A stretch of 64,000 bases of DNA, from positions 1-64,000 of the forward strand of contig NZ_AUDH01000005.1 of assembly GCF_000425365.1 (NCBI RefSeq), read 5' to 3'. Under the pieces are notes generated by a model. That model was not told the origin of the DNA. It ran no database searches and saw nothing but the letters and a program-made list of their open reading frames with translations. Below, piece after piece: positions 44,208 through 53,686 of this stretch. The position numbers and the translations under genes are program-made. This DNA comes from Rubritepida flocculans DSM 14296. GTDB lineage: Bacteria; Pseudomonadota; Alphaproteobacteria; Acetobacterales; Acetobacteraceae. Every line of letters begins with the position of its first letter. Positions within the stretch are counted from its first letter, which is position 1.

Positions 44208-45905
44208 TCAGCGCCCCCGCCGCAGCAGCCGCCCGGGCAGGGCGCCGGTCGCCACCCCGTCGCGATAGGTCACGACGCCTCGCTTGAGGGTGGCGCGATA
44301 GCCGCGCGCGCCTTGCAAGAGCCGCCGCCCGCCCGCGGGCAGGTCATGGACCATGCGCAGGGCGGGGAGGGAGAGCTCCTCCTCTGCGATCAGGTTGAGA
44401 TCGGCGAGCAGGCCGGGCGCGATCACGCCGCGGTCGGTGAGACCCATCGCGCGCGCCGTGTCGCTCGTCTGCCGCCGCACCAGCTCCTCCATCGCAAAGC
44501 CCCGCTTCGACCAGTGCGCGAGGAGGAAGGTGGGGAAGCTCGCGTCGGAGATGAAGCCGACATGCGCGCCCCCGTCGGAGAGGCCGACGATCGCGATGCG
44601 GTGCCGGAGGCATTCGGCGGAGGCATCCAGCGTGTAGTCGGCAGAGTTGGTGAGCGGCGCGAAGAGGAAGTTCCTCCCCTCGCCCTCGGCGAGGAGGTCG
44701 TAGGCGACCTCCTCGGGGCGGCGCCCCTCGCGCGCGGCGCGCGCCTCGATGCTCGCCTCGCGCGGCGGCGCGTAGTCGGGCGGATCGCCGAAGGGGAACA
44801 TGCGCGCCCAGGAGAGGCGCGTGATCAGCGGGAAGCTCGATCCCGCGATCCGGTCCTCGGAGAGGATGGCGGCGCGCCGCGACGGCTCGCGCATGGCCGC
44901 GGCGCGCTGCGCGGGCGGCAGGTGCTGGATGGCACGGTAGGAGGGGCAGCCCGAGAAGGGGTTCTGGGACCCTTCGAGGCCGAGCAGGATGCCGATGGGC
45001 CGCGGGGGGAAGACGGGGCGGATGTCGAGCCCATGCGCCGCGGCGTCCTCGGCCAGCGCCAGCAGCTCCTTCCACGCCTCGGTGCGGTCATGCCGCGCGG
45101 TGAGGCTGAACACCACGGGCTGGCCGGAGGCGGCGGCGACGCGGCGCACGATCGCGAACTCGGTGGCCGGATCGGGCGTGTTCCAGTCGGAGACGAGTTC
45201 GAGCAGCCCGCCGCCGCCCTCGGCCATGCCGCAGGCGAGGCCGACAAGCTCCTCCTCCTGCGCCTTGAGGGTGGGGGTGGGGTCGCCCGCCAGCGTCCTG
45301 TGGCTGATGGTGCGCGAGGTGGAGGCGCCGAAGGCGCCGGCGGCCACCGCCTCGGCGGTGAGGGCGCGCATCGCCGCGATGTCCGCCGCCGTCGCGTTCT
45401 CGAGCCGCAGCGCGCGCTCGCCCATCACATGCACGCGGAGCGCGCCGTGCGGCAGCAGCGCCGCGATGTCGATGTCGCGGGGCCTGCGTTCCAGCGTGTC
45501 GAGATATTCGGGGAAGCTCTCCCAGGACCAGTTCAGCCCCTCGTGCAGCACAGGGCCGGGGATGTCCTCCACGCCCTCCATGAGCGCGATCAGGGTCTCG
45601 CGGTCGGCCGCGCGGCAGGGCGCGAAGCCGACGCCGCAATTGCCCATCAGCGCCGTGGTCACGCCATGCCACGCGGAGGGCGCGAGGTGCGAATCCCAGA
45701 CCGCCTGCCCGTCGTAGTGGGTGTGGATGTCCACGAAGCCGGGCGTGACGAGCAGCCCCTTCGCCTCGATCTCCTCGCGCCCGCGCGAGGGCACCGTGCC
45801 GACGAGGACGATCCGCTCGCCCTCCACCGCGATGTCGGCCTCAAAACCGGGCGCGCCCGTGCCGTCCAGCACCCAGCCGTTGCGGATGACGAGATCGTGG
45901 CTCAT
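44208..45905 (-). CDS. N-acyl-D-amino-acid deacylase-like amidohydrolase (copy 1)
   Basis: A 565-residue amidohydrolase of the D-aminoacylase family. Metal-binding His pair is in VDIHTHYDGQ (about residue 60), followed by MGNCGVGFAPC with the family Cys, TSRTISHRTLAGDPTPT, and the C-terminal GLSDGGAHVGFISDAS with catalytic Asp. The end, GVVTYRDGVATGALPGRLLR, is typical. It would hydrolyse an acyl or carbamoyl group from a D-amino acid or similar compound. The start overlaps the upstream paralogue's stop as ATGA. Substrate is unknown. Confidence 0.82.
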   Translation of the reverse strand: MSHDLVIRNGWVLDGTGAPGFEADIAVEGERIVLVGTVPSRGREEIEAKGLLVTPGFVDIHTHYDGQAVWDSHLAPSAWHGVTTALMGNCGVGFAPCRAADRETLIALMEGVEDIPGPVLHEGLNWSWESFPEYLDTLERRPRDIDIAALLPHGALRVHVMGERALRLENATAADIAAMRALTAEAVAAGAFGASTSRTISHRTLAGDPTPTLKAQEEELVGLACGMAEGGGGLLELVSDWNTPDPATEFAIVRRVAAASGQPVVFSLTARHDRTEAWKELLALAEDAAAHGLDIRPVFPPRPIGILLGLEGSQNPFSGCPSYRAIQHLPPAQRAAAMREPSRRAAILSEDRIAGSSFPLITRLSWARMFPFGDPPDYAPPREASIEARAAREGRRPEEVAYDLLAEGEGRNFLFAPLTNSADYTLDASAECLRHRIAIVGLSDGGAHVGFISDASFPTFLLAHWSKRGFAMEELVRRQTSDTARAMGLTDRGVIAPGLLADLNLIAEEELSLPALRMVHDLPAGGRRLLQGARGYRATLKRGVVTYRDGVATGALPGRLLRRGR

Positions 45906-47614
45906 GCGTTCCGCTCCCCTTGGGCTCCGCGCACCAGGCGGCCGGGCAGGGCGCCCGTCGCCTCGCCGTGCATCTGCACCACCTCGCCGCTGACGAGGGT
46001 CGCGACGTAGCCCTCCGCGCCCTGGACGAGGCGCTTGCCGCCGGCGGGCAGGTCGTAGCGCATCTCGGGGCGCTTGAGCGCCAGGCTTTCGAAGTCGATC
46101 ACGTTGAGGTCGGCCTTGAGGCCCGGCGCGATGCGCCCGCGGTCGTTGAGGCCGAGGGCGCGCGCGTTGTCGAGGGAGAGGCGCTTCACCACGAACTCCA
46201 CGGGCAGCCGGCCGCCGCGCGCGCGGTCGCGTGCCCAGTGGGTGAGCATGTGCGTGGGCGCCGAGGCGTCGCAGATGTAGCCGACATGCGCGCCGCCGTC
46301 GCCGAGGCCGATCAGCGTGTCGGGATGCGTCAGCATCTCGCGGATGTCGTCGAGGTTGCCGTGCGCGTAGTTGAGGATGGGCCGGTTGAGGATGGCGCGG
46401 CCGTCCTCCTCGAGCATCCAGTCGTAGCAGAGATCCGCGGGGTCGCGCCCCTGGGCGCGCGCCTGTTCGAGCACGGAGGCCTCGGGCGGCGGCTCGTAGT
46501 CGAGCGTGAGCTTGTAGATCCGCGCCCAGTTGTTGAGCCGCGCGCGCAGCGCCGGATCCTCCGTGGGCTCGGCGAGGATGCGCGCGCGGCGGGCGGGATC
46601 GCGCAGCGCGGCCACGCGCTCGGGCATGGGCAGGTGCGCGACCTCGCGGAAGGAGGGGCGGGTGAGGAAGGGGTGCTGCGAGAGCTCCCAGCCGAACATC
46701 AGCCCCACGGCCCGGCCCATCACCTGGCCGGTGACGCGCAGCCCCTCGGCGTTCGCCTCGCTGACGCGCGCCATCAGCCAGCGCCAGAACTCGGGCCGGC
46801 TCTCGCGCTGGAGCAGCGAGAAGGTCATCGGCCGGCCGGAAAGGGCGATGACGCGCCTGAGCCTCTCCCACTCCTCCTCGGCGGGCTCGTCGAAGTCGGA
46901 GATCACCTGGAACCAGCCGCCGCCCAGCGCACGCGCGATCTCGGCGAGCTCGATCTCCGCCGCGCCGAGGGTGGGGGTGGGCTCGCCCGCCAGCGTCCTG
47001 TGCGCGATGGCGCGGGAGGTGGAGAAGCCGAGCGCGCCGGCCGCCACCCCCTCGCGCGCGAGGCGGGCCATCTCCGCGCGGTCGGCCGCGGTGGCGGGTT
47101 CGCGCGCGAAGCCGCGGCGGCCCATGACGTGCACGCGGAGCGCGGCGTGCGGCACCTGCGCCGCGATGTCCATGTCGTAGCGGCGCGCGTCCAGCGCATC
47201 GAGGTAGTCGGGGAAGCTCTCCCAGTTCCAGGGGAGGCCCTCCGTCAGCACCACCTCGGGCAGGTCTTCCACACCCTCCATGAGCGCGACCAGCATCTCG
47301 CGGTTCTCGGGCCGGCAGGGGGCGAAGCCCACGCCGCAATTGCCGAGCAGCGCCGTCGTCACCCCGTGCAGCGAGGAGGAGAGGAGGCGCGAACTCCAGG
47401 TCGCCTGCGCGTCGTAATGGGTGTGGATATCGACGAAGCCCGGGGTGACGAGCAGGCCCCGCGCGTCGATCTCGGGCGTGCCGCGGGGCACGGAAAGGCC
47501 GCGGCCGACGGCGGCGATACGCGCGCCGGCGAGCACCACATCGGCCTCCACGGGCGGCGCGCCGGCGCCGTCCAGCACCGTGCCGCCGCGGATGAGGAGC
47601 GTGGGCTCCCTCAT
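45902..47614 (-). CDS. N-acyl-D-amino-acid deacylase-like amidohydrolase (copy 2)
   Basis: A 570-residue paralogue of the downstream gene, with the same marks: VDIHTHYDAQATW, LGNCGVGFAPCRPENRE, TSRAIAHRTLAGEPTPT and GLGDGGAHVGYICDAS. The middle regions diverge (for example RPEFWRWLMARVSEANAEGLRV), so substrate ranges may differ. Start ATG 47614 follows GGGAGGA, which lies inside a predicted 7-bp hairpin. The two genes form a coupled pair just upstream of the second liv-type transporter, on the same strand. Confidence 0.82.
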   Translation of the reverse strand: MREPTLLIRGGTVLDGAGAPPVEADVVLAGARIAAVGRGLSVPRGTPEIDARGLLVTPGFVDIHTHYDAQATWSSRLLSSSLHGVTTALLGNCGVGFAPCRPENREMLVALMEGVEDLPEVVLTEGLPWNWESFPDYLDALDARRYDMDIAAQVPHAALRVHVMGRRGFAREPATAADRAEMARLAREGVAAGALGFSTSRAIAHRTLAGEPTPTLGAAEIELAEIARALGGGWFQVISDFDEPAEEEWERLRRVIALSGRPMTFSLLQRESRPEFWRWLMARVSEANAEGLRVTGQVMGRAVGLMFGWELSQHPFLTRPSFREVAHLPMPERVAALRDPARRARILAEPTEDPALRARLNNWARIYKLTLDYEPPPEASVLEQARAQGRDPADLCYDWMLEEDGRAILNRPILNYAHGNLDDIREMLTHPDTLIGLGDGGAHVGYICDASAPTHMLTHWARDRARGGRLPVEFVVKRLSLDNARALGLNDRGRIAPGLKADLNVIDFESLALKRPEMRYDLPAGGKRLVQGAEGYVATLVSGEVVQMHGEATGALPGRLVRGAQGERNA

Positions 47615-47620
47615 GGCGTT

Positions 47621-47645
47621 CCTCCCGATCCCTGGCGGCGGGAGG
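47621..47645 (-). promoter_or_regulatory. Hairpin covering the ribosome site of a deacylase gene
   Basis: On the minus strand CCTCCCG pairs with CGGGAGG, and the second arm contains the GGGAGG ribosome site 7 nt before the ATG. Folding would hide the site and lower translation. There is no sign of a ligand-binding aptamer. Confidence 0.35.
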
Positions 47646-47709
47646 ATGGCACGCGCCGCCGGCCGGGGGGAGGGGGCGGAGGGGAAGGGCGGCCGTCGCG
47701 CCGGCCGGA

Positions 47710-48939
47710 TCAGGCCGCGCGCACCAGCACGTGCTTCTTGCGCCCGGCCGAGAGCTTGGCCGCCCCGTCGCGCAGATCCTGCGCGGTGACCGGGCGCAGC
47801 GCGTCGGAGACGGGCGCGTCGTTCAGCCGCACCCCGTTCTGCGCGACGAGGCGCTTGGCCTCGCCCTTGGAGGCCGCGAGCCCGGCGCTGACAAGCAGAT
47901 CCGCGACCGGCGCGGGCAGGGTGGCGGTGATGGAGGGCAGGGTCTCGGCCGCCGCCCCCTCCTCGAAGGTGCGGCGCGCCGTCTCGGCCGCCGCCTCGGC
48001 CGCGGCGCGCCCGTGCAGCAGGGCGGTGGCCTCGGTGGCGAGCACCTTCTTCGCCTCGTTCACCTCCGCGCCCTGCAGCGCGCCGAGGCGGCGCACCTCC
48101 GCCATGGGCAGATCGGTGAAGAGGGCGAGGAAGCGGCCCGCATCCGCATCCTCCGCGTTGCGCCAGAACTGCCAGTAGTCGTAGGGCGAGAGGCGGTCGG
48201 GGTTCAGCCAGACCGCGCCGGCCGCCGTCTTGCCCATCTTCGCGCCCGAGGCGGTGGTGATGAGCGGCGAGGTGAGGCCGAAGGCCTCCGCCCCGTCCAT
48301 GCGGCGGATCAGGTCCGCCCCCATCACGATGTTGCCCCACTGGTCGCTGCCGCCCATCTGCAGCACCACGCCGTGGCGGCGGCGCAGCTCCAGGAAGTCG
48401 TAGCTCTGCAGCAGCATGTAGTTGAACTCGATGAAGGTCAGCGGCTGGTCGCGCTCCAGGCGCAGGCGCACGCTGTCCATGCTCAGCATGCGGTTCACGC
48501 TGAAGTGGCGGCCCACCTCGCGCAGGAAGGGGATGTAGCGGAGCTGGTCGAGCCATTCCGCGTTGTCGAGCATGAGGGCGCGGCCCGGCCCCTCGCCGAA
48601 CTCGAGGAAGCCCGAGAAGCTGCGGCGGATGCCCGCCTTGTTGGCCTCGATCGCCTCCTCGCTCAGCAACTGGCGCGTCTCGTCGCGGCCCGAGGGGTCG
48701 CCGATCTTCGTGGTGCCGCCGCCCATCAGCACCACCGGGCGGTTGCCGGTGCGCGCGAGCCAGCGCAGCATCATGATCTGCATGAGATGGCCGACATGCA
48801 GGCTGTCGGCCGTGCAGTCGAAGCCGATATAGCCGGCGAGGGGCCCTTTCGCGAGCTGGGCCCGCAGGCCCGCCTCGTCCGTCACCTGGTGGATGAAGCC
48901 GCGCTCGCGCAGCACATCGAGGAAATCGCCGGCGCTCAT
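47710..48939 (-). CDS. tyrS: Tyrosyl-tRNA synthetase
   Basis: A 409-residue class I synthetase charging tRNA-Tyr. The HIGH-type motif is HVGHL after FDCTADSL, the KMSKS-type loop is GAKMGKT, and [10 protein letters not shown] is the Tyr-binding segment. An S4 RNA-binding domain occupies the last 65 residues ([18 protein letters not shown]). Start [10 protein letters not shown] at 48939 matches the family; the in-frame extension toward 49023 would overlap the divergent anmK start. It lies 95 nt before the deacylase pair on the same strand. Confidence 0.96.
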   Translation of the reverse strand: MSAGDFLDVLRERGFIHQVTDEAGLRAQLAKGPLAGYIGFDCTADSLHVGHLMQIMMLRWLARTGNRPVVLMGGGTTKIGDPSGRDETRQLLSEEAIEANKAGIRRSFSGFLEFGEGPGRALMLDNAEWLDQLRYIPFLREVGRHFSVNRMLSMDSVRLRLERDQPLTFIEFNYMLLQSYDFLELRRRHGVVLQMGGSDQWGNIVMGADLIRRMDGAEAFGLTSPLITTASGAKMGKTAAGAVWLNPDRLSPYDYWQFWRNAEDADAGRFLALFTDLPMAEVRRLGALQGAEVNEAKKVLATEATALLHGRAAAEAAAETARRTFEEGAAAETLPSITATLPAPVADLLVSAGLAASKGEAKRLVAQNGVRLNDAPVSDALRPVTAQDLRDGAAKLSAGRKKHVLVRAA

Positions 48940-48991
48940 GGTCGAAGCTGTTCCGTTTGGCGTGGGGGGCGTGCCGTAGCACACTCCCCCG

Positions 48992-50119
48992 ATGCTGAGA
49001 ATCGTGGGGCTGATGAGCGGCACCTCGCTCGACGGGGTGGACGCGGCCTGGGTGGAGACGGACGGGGAGAGGGTGGGCGCGCTCGGCCCCGCGCTGACCC
49101 TTCCCTATGAGCCCGCGCTCCGGCGCGACCTGCGGCGGCTGCTCGACATGGCGGAGGGGATCGGCGGCGAGGATCCCTTCCTGCGCGATGTCGAGGCGCG
49201 GCTGACGGAGCGCCATGTCCAGGCGGTGGAGCGCCTGCGGCGCGAGGCGGCGCGGGCGGGGCTCGCCGAGCCCGAGCTGATCGGCTTCCACGGCCAGACC
49301 ATCCTGCACCGCCCCCTCCGGCCGGGCGATCCGCCGGGGGCGCGGGGCCGCACCTGGCAGATCGGCGATGCGCGGGCGCTGGCGCGCGCCACGGGGCTTT
49401 CGGTCGCCTTTGATTTCCGCTCGGCCGATGTGGCGGCGGGCGGGCAGGGCGCGCCGCTCGTCCCCGTCGCCCATGCCGCGCTGGCCGCCGCCCTGCCCAA
49501 GCCGCTCGCGGTGCTGAACCTGGGCGGCGTGGGCAATGTCACCTGGCTCGGCGCCGAGGGCGGGCTGATGGCCTTCGACACGGGCCCCGCCAACGGGCCG
49601 CTGGACGACTGGGCGCGCCGCTCCACGGGGCGGGACTACGACAAGGACGGGAATCTCGCCCGCGCGGGCCAAGTGGACGGGGCGGTGCTGGGGCGGCTGA
49701 TGGAGCACCCCTACCTGGCCGCGCCGCCGCCCAAATCCCTCGACCGGCTGGATTTCGACCGCGCGCTGCGCGAGGCGGGGGGGCATCTGCTCTCGCCGCA
49801 GGATGGGGCGGCCACGCTGGTCGCCTTTGCCGCGGTCTGCGTGGCCATCGCCGCGCGGCATTTCCCCGAGCCGCCCCTGCAATGGCTGGTGGCCGGGGGC
49901 GGGCGGCGCAACCCGGTGCTGATGCGCGCCCTCGCCGCCGCCCTGCCCGAGCCGGTGCGCCCGGTGGAGGTGTGCGGCTGGAACGGCGATGCGCTGGAGG
50001 CGCAATGCTTCGCCGTGCTGGCCGCGCGCACCGCCCGCGGCCTGCCCATCAGCTTCCCCGGGACCACGGGCGCGCCCCAGCCACTGCCCGGCGGGCAGAT
50101 CCTGGGCGGGCTGCTCTGA
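48992..50119 (+). CDS. anmK: Anhydro-N-acetylmuramic acid kinase
   Basis: A 375-residue ASKHA-fold kinase recycling 1,6-anhydro-MurNAc from peptidoglycan turnover to MurNAc-6-phosphate. The N-terminal [16 protein letters not shown], the [11 protein letters not shown] segment, [23 protein letters not shown] and [12 protein letters not shown] are diagnostic. It is divergent from tyrS over 52 nt, an arrangement common in alphaproteobacteria (from memory). The ribosome site is weak. A family-2 palindrome follows the stop directly. Confidence 0.95.
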   Translation: MLRIVGLMSGTSLDGVDAAWVETDGERVGALGPALTLPYEPALRRDLRRLLDMAEGIGGEDPFLRDVEARLTERHVQAVERLRREAARAGLAEPELIGFHGQTILHRPLRPGDPPGARGRTWQIGDARALARATGLSVAFDFRSADVAAGGQGAPLVPVAHAALAAALPKPLAVLNLGGVGNVTWLGAEGGLMAFDTGPANGPLDDWARRSTGRDYDKDGNLARAGQVDGAVLGRLMEHPYLAAPPPKSLDRLDFDRALREAGGHLLSPQDGAATLVAFAAVCVAIAARHFPEPPLQWLVAGGGRRNPVLMRALAAALPEPVRPVEVCGWNGDALEAQCFAVLAARTARGLPISFPGTTGAPQPLPGGQILGGLL

Positions 50120-50122
50120 TCC

Positions 50123-50143
50123 GGGCGGCATGGCGTGCCACCC
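50123..50143. repeat. Family-2 palindrome downstream of anmK, degenerate
   Basis: GGGCGGCATG and CGTGCCACCC are inverted arms with 8 of 10 pairs kept, beginning 4 nt after the anmK stop. A degenerate family-1 unit follows 24 nt later, the same order as at 57.6 kb when that locus is read on the minus strand. Confidence 0.6.
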
Positions 50144-50167
50144 CTCTCGCGCGCAGGCTCGGCGTTG

Positions 50168-50248
50168 CGGCTGCGCGCCGAAGCAAAGGCATGCCTGCCG
50201 CCGCGCCGCCGCTTCAGGGCTCAACGGAAACGGCCCCCGGGATGAGCC
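50168..50248 (-). repeat. Family-1 palindromic repeat, degenerate copy
   Basis: Read on the plus strand it begins CGGCTGCGCGCC, continues GCAAAGGCATGCC and ends GGGATGAGCC. It aligns over about 80 nt with the reverse complement of the copy at 57473, including the AACAAAGGCAT tail and the CTCAGGAGTCGAAA centre (here TTCAGGGCTCAACGG). The inverted arms have decayed. Confidence 0.6.
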
Positions 50249-50330
50249 ATCGCCATCCCGTCACGCCGCCGTGCCCGGGGCTGCGCCAGGCTCGGGCGCC
50301 CTTCCTCTCCATGCTGCGACGCGTGCGGGC

Positions 50331-50819
50331 GCGTCCGTCCCGCTCCTGCCCACCGCGGCGCAGATGCGGCGCATCCGCCCGCATGTTCCGCTCTCGCGCG
50401 GCATCCCGCGCCTGGACGACCGGCGCGTCCTCGGCGGCATCATCTTCGCCATCCAGGGTGGCCTGCGCTGGCGCGACGCCCCGCCGGGCCATGGCCCGCA
50501 CAAGACCCTCTGCAACCGCTTCCTCCGCTGGGCCGCATGGGCGTGCCACGCGCGCGGGCGTTGATCGCCGGCCGCGGCGACGACAGCAACGCGTTCCGCC
50601 CCGCGCTCGCCGGGCGAGGCATCGAGGCCTGCATTCCCTCGAAGAAGAACCGCAAGCAGCCCATCCCGTAGGACAAGGCGCTCCATCGCCAGCGCCAGCG
50701 CATCGAGATCGCCTTCGACCGGCTGAAAGACTGGCGACGCATCGCCATGCGCTACGACCGCTGCGCGCGCATCCTCTTCGGCGCCGTCACCCTCGCCGCC
50801 ATTGTCACAGTGTGGATCG
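50331..50819 (+). pseudogene. Remnant of an IS5-family transposase
   Basis: The N-terminal part (LLPTAAQMRRIRPHVPLSRG, then IPRLDDRRVLGGIIFAIQ, GLRWRDAPPGHGPHKTLCNRF) matches IS5/IS427-type transposases. It then jumps, with a frame change near 50560, to the C-terminal part (CIPSKKNRKQPIP, then QRIEIAFDRLKDWRRIAMRYDRCA). The catalytic middle is missing and an in-frame TAG stands at about 50669, so the gene is dead. No terminal repeats were identified. It lies between anmK and the 3' end of the exopolysaccharide operon. Confidence 0.8.
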
Positions 50820-50841
50820 GGGCAGGGGGCCTAGGCCTGGA

Positions 50842-51717
50842 TCACAGCTCCAGTATCCGCTCCGGCGCCGCGCGGCCGCGCAGCAGATCCCACAGCCCGA
50901 TCATGTTGCCCTTGAAGCGGCCCCAGCGGTCCACCTCCGGCTCGGGCCAGGGGCTCATCAGCAGGTTCTTGAGGCAATGCCGCGCCGCCGAGGGCAGGGC
51001 GTGGCTCCAGGGAAAACTGCCCTTGCGCGCGAGGTAGATGGGGTTCACCACTTGGCTGTAACCCAGCCGCACCCCGGGCACCCGCCCCGACTTCGCGCCC
51101 AGATGCACGCCCCGCGCGCCGGCGAGGCGCAGGATGCGCCCATGCGGCAGCAGCCGCCGCGTCAGGTCGATGTCCTCGTACCAGGCGTAGAGCGGCAGGC
51201 GCTCGTCGAAGCGCAGCCCGTGCGCGCGCATGGGCGCGAGGCGCAGCGCCATGTTGCAGCCATAGCCGTTGAAATGCGGCGCGACGGCGAGCGGATCATC
51301 GGGCGGCGCATCGGCGGCGAGCAGCGCGCGGCCCTCCGCCACGCCGATGCCGGGCCCCTTCGCGCCATCGGCGATGACGGTTCCCGTCGCCACCGCGCAG
51401 TCGGGATGCGCGCGCATCACCGCCTCCAGCACCGCGAGCCATTCGGGCGCGGGCAGGAAATCGTCGTCGAGGTAGAGCAGCAGGTCGCACTCCGCCACCG
51501 CGTCGAGGATGCGGTTGCGCTGGCGCGGCAGCCCGCCCGGGTTCTGGAGGAGGAACTCCGCCTCCGGGAAGCGGGCGGGCAGGCCCGCCACATCCTCCTC
51601 CGTCACATGGCAGACGAGGAGGCGGTCGGGCGCGCGGGTCTGGCGGCGCAGCTCCTCGAGCACCTCGCCCAGAATGGCCGCGCGCCCGCGCGTGGCGATG
51701 CCGACGGCGATTCTCAT
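50842..51717 (-). CDS. Family 2 glycosyltransferase
   Basis: A 291-residue soluble GT-A fold enzyme. MRIAVGIATRGRAAILGEVLE begins the nucleotide-sugar domain, LLLYLDDDFLP carries the DxD metal site, and WYEDIDLTRRLLP is the typical ED acid-base segment. It is the last gene of the exopolysaccharide operon, with its start overlapping the previous stop (ATGA). The sugar and linkage cannot be told. An IS5 remnant lies 22 nt past its stop. Confidence 0.87.
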   Translation of the reverse strand: MRIAVGIATRGRAAILGEVLEELRRQTRAPDRLLVCHVTEEDVAGLPARFPEAEFLLQNPGGLPRQRNRILDAVAECDLLLYLDDDFLPAPEWLAVLEAVMRAHPDCAVATGTVIADGAKGPGIGVAEGRALLAADAPPDDPLAVAPHFNGYGCNMALRLAPMRAHGLRFDERLPLYAWYEDIDLTRRLLPHGRILRLAGARGVHLGAKSGRVPGVRLGYSQVVNPIYLARKGSFPWSHALPSAARHCLKNLLMSPWPEPEVDRWGRFKGNMIGLWDLLRGRAAPERILEL

Positions 51718-52577
51718 GCGACCGGCTCCAGCGGCGCGGGCCAGGGCAGGGGGCGGGCGAGCATCCCGCGCAGCCGGCCCTGGAAGGTGGCGAGGTAATA
51801 CCAGGCGTGCAGCAGGTTCAGCCGCAGCAGCGCGAGCAGCGCGCCCCCGAGCGGCCGGTAGAGGAAGGCGAGGCGGAGGCGCAGCGGCGCGCCATGCCGG
51901 CGCAGCGCGAAGCCGAGCCCGAGCCCGTAGCGCCCCGCGCGCCGCGCCGCCTCGCGCGTGAGGCGCTTGTCGGGGTGCACGACGCGCAGCTCCGGCGCGT
52001 AGCGGGCGTGCAGCCCCGCGGCGAGGGCGCGGCAGACGAGGTCATTGCCCTCCGCGCTGCCGAAGCGCGCGCCGGGGCCCATGGCCTCGTCGAAACCGCC
52101 GAGGCGCAACGCCGCCTCGCGCCGGAGCCAGAGGTTGAACTCGATCACGCTGGTCCAGACATTCTCGAGCGTGATCGGCCCGCGCTCCGTGTTCCAGCGG
52201 CCCGAGCCGAGCCCGCCGCCCGGCGCCGCCGCGGGGCCCGTCAGCACCGCGAGGCTGCCGTCGCTGTCGAAGGCGAGGCGCACCCGCGCGAGCACGCCCG
52301 GCGGCAGCACGCAGTCGTCGTCGGGGAAGGCCACGATGTCGCCGCGCGCGTGGCGCAGGCCGAGGTTGCGGCCCGCATTGGCGTTGGCGCGCTCCATCCG
52401 CAGATGGGTGAGCGGCAGCCGGCCCGCATAGCGCGCGAGCAGCGGATCGAGCCGCGCATCGTCGTTCTGGTCCACGAGGATCACCTCGAAGGCCGCGCGC
52501 TGGCCCTCGAGCAGGCTGTCGAGCAGCAGGCCGATCTCCTCGACCCGGCCGCGGGTGGCGACGATGAGGGAGATCAC
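51714..52577 (-). CDS. Family 2 glycosyltransferase
   Basis: A 287-residue GT-A enzyme. SLIVATRGRVEEIGLLLDSLL starts the domain, VAFPDDDCVLPPG is the metal-binding DDD site, and AEGNDLVCRALAAG the acceptor-side segment. The GTG start at 52577 overlaps the preceding glycosyltransferase stop (GTGA); no nearby ATG fits. It probably adds one sugar to the lipid-linked repeat unit. Confidence 0.87.
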   Translation of the reverse strand: MISLIVATRGRVEEIGLLLDSLLEGQRAAFEVILVDQNDDARLDPLLARYAGRLPLTHLRMERANANAGRNLGLRHARGDIVAFPDDDCVLPPGVLARVRLAFDSDGSLAVLTGPAAAPGGGLGSGRWNTERGPITLENVWTSVIEFNLWLRREAALRLGGFDEAMGPGARFGSAEGNDLVCRALAAGLHARYAPELRVVHPDKRLTREAARRAGRYGLGLGFALRRHGAPLRLRLAFLYRPLGGALLALLRLNLLHAWYYLATFQGRLRGMLARPLPWPAPLEPVA

Positions 52578-53686
52578 GCCCGCGCCTCCATCGCCCGCGC
52601 CACCGCCGCAGCCAGCCCCTCGCGGAAGCGCGCGATGGAGAAGCGCAGCGCGTTGGCGCGGCAGGCCTCGGGGCGGAAATCGCTTTCGCGCGCGAGGAAG
52701 GCGCGCACCGCGGCGCGGATGGCCTCGGCGCTCTGCTCGGGGAAGAGAAGGCCGGTCTCGGGGGTGGCGATGTCCTCCGCGCCGCCGCGGGCGAAGGCGA
52801 GCAGAGGCGCGCCGGCCGCCTGCGCCTCCACCATGCCGATTCCGAAATCCTCCTCGGCCGGGAAGACGAAGGCGCGCGCGCCCTGCAGCAGCGCCACCAG
52901 CTCCGCCTGCGGCACGCGGCCGCGGATCTCGATGTTGGGCGCGCCGGCGGCGGCCGCGCGCACGAGGGGCGCGGAAGGCCCGTCGCCCACCACGATCAGG
53001 CGCTGGTCGGGCAGGGCGCGGAAGGCCTCGGCCACCAGCTCGATGCGCTTGTAGGGCACCTGGCGCCCGGCCACGAGGAAATGCCCGCGCGGGCCGGCGC
53101 CGAGGGGGAAGCCCTCCACGTCCACCGGCGGGTGCAGCACCTGCGCCTCGCGCCGCCAGGCCTTGGCGATGCGCCGGGCGATGTAGCGCGAGTTGGCGAG
53201 GATCGCGTCGGGCCGCGCCGCGCTCGCCTGGTCCCATTGCCGCAGGCGGTGCAGCAGCCAGCGCGTGTAGAGCGAGGCCGGCCCGCGCTCGAGCCCCGCC
53301 TGCGCGAGATACTGGTGCTGCAGGTCCCAGGCGTAGCGCATCGGCGAGTGGACGTAGCTGAGGTGCAGCGTGCCAGGCCCCGTGATGGCCCCCTTGGCGA
53401 CGGCGTGCGAGGAGGAGAGCACGAGATCATAGCCGCGCAGGTCGAACTGCTCGACGGCGAGCGGCATGAGCTGGAGGTAGTGGCGGAAGCGCCGGCGCGC
53501 GAAGGGCAGGCGCTGGAGGAAGCTGGTGCGCGGGGTGCGCCCGCCGAGGAAGCCGCGCTCGGTCTCGGGCAGGAAATCCACCAGCGCGAAGAGATCGGCC
53601 TCGGGAAAGACGGCGAGCATCTGCTCCACCACCCGCTCCGAGCCCGCGTAGCTGTCCAGCCATTCATGGACGATGGCGACCTTCAT
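52574..53686 (-). CDS. Family 4 glycosyltransferase
   Basis: A 370-residue GT-B retaining glycosyltransferase. The N-terminal domain begins MKVAIVHEWLDSYAGSERVVEQML; the C-terminal donor domain has GRQVPYKRIELVAEAF and the EX7E-type PAEEDFGIGMVEAQAAGAPLLA. WbaZ-like mannosyltransferases show the same layout (from memory), but the sugar is uncertain. Start and stop both overlap neighbours by 4 nt within the operon. Confidence 0.9.
   Translation of the reverse strand: MKVAIVHEWLDSYAGSERVVEQMLAVFPEADLFALVDFLPETERGFLGGRTPRTSFLQRLPFARRRFRHYLQLMPLAVEQFDLRGYDLVLSSSHAVAKGAITGPGTLHLSYVHSPMRYAWDLQHQYLAQAGLERGPASLYTRWLLHRLRQWDQASAARPDAILANSRYIARRIAKAWRREAQVLHPPVDVEGFPLGAGPRGHFLVAGRQVPYKRIELVAEAFRALPDQRLIVVGDGPSAPLVRAAAAGAPNIEIRGRVPQAELVALLQGARAFVFPAEEDFGIGMVEAQAAGAPLLAFARGGAEDIATPETGLLFPEQSAEAIRAAVRAFLARESDFRPEACRANALRFSIARFREGLAAAVARAMEARA

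Noticed and set aside
45902-50224. A 1440-residue minus-strand open frame
   Set aside because: It joins a real deacylase to antisense reading through tyrS and anmK. High GC suppresses stop codons; the extra part is Arg/Pro/Ala-rich and matches no family.
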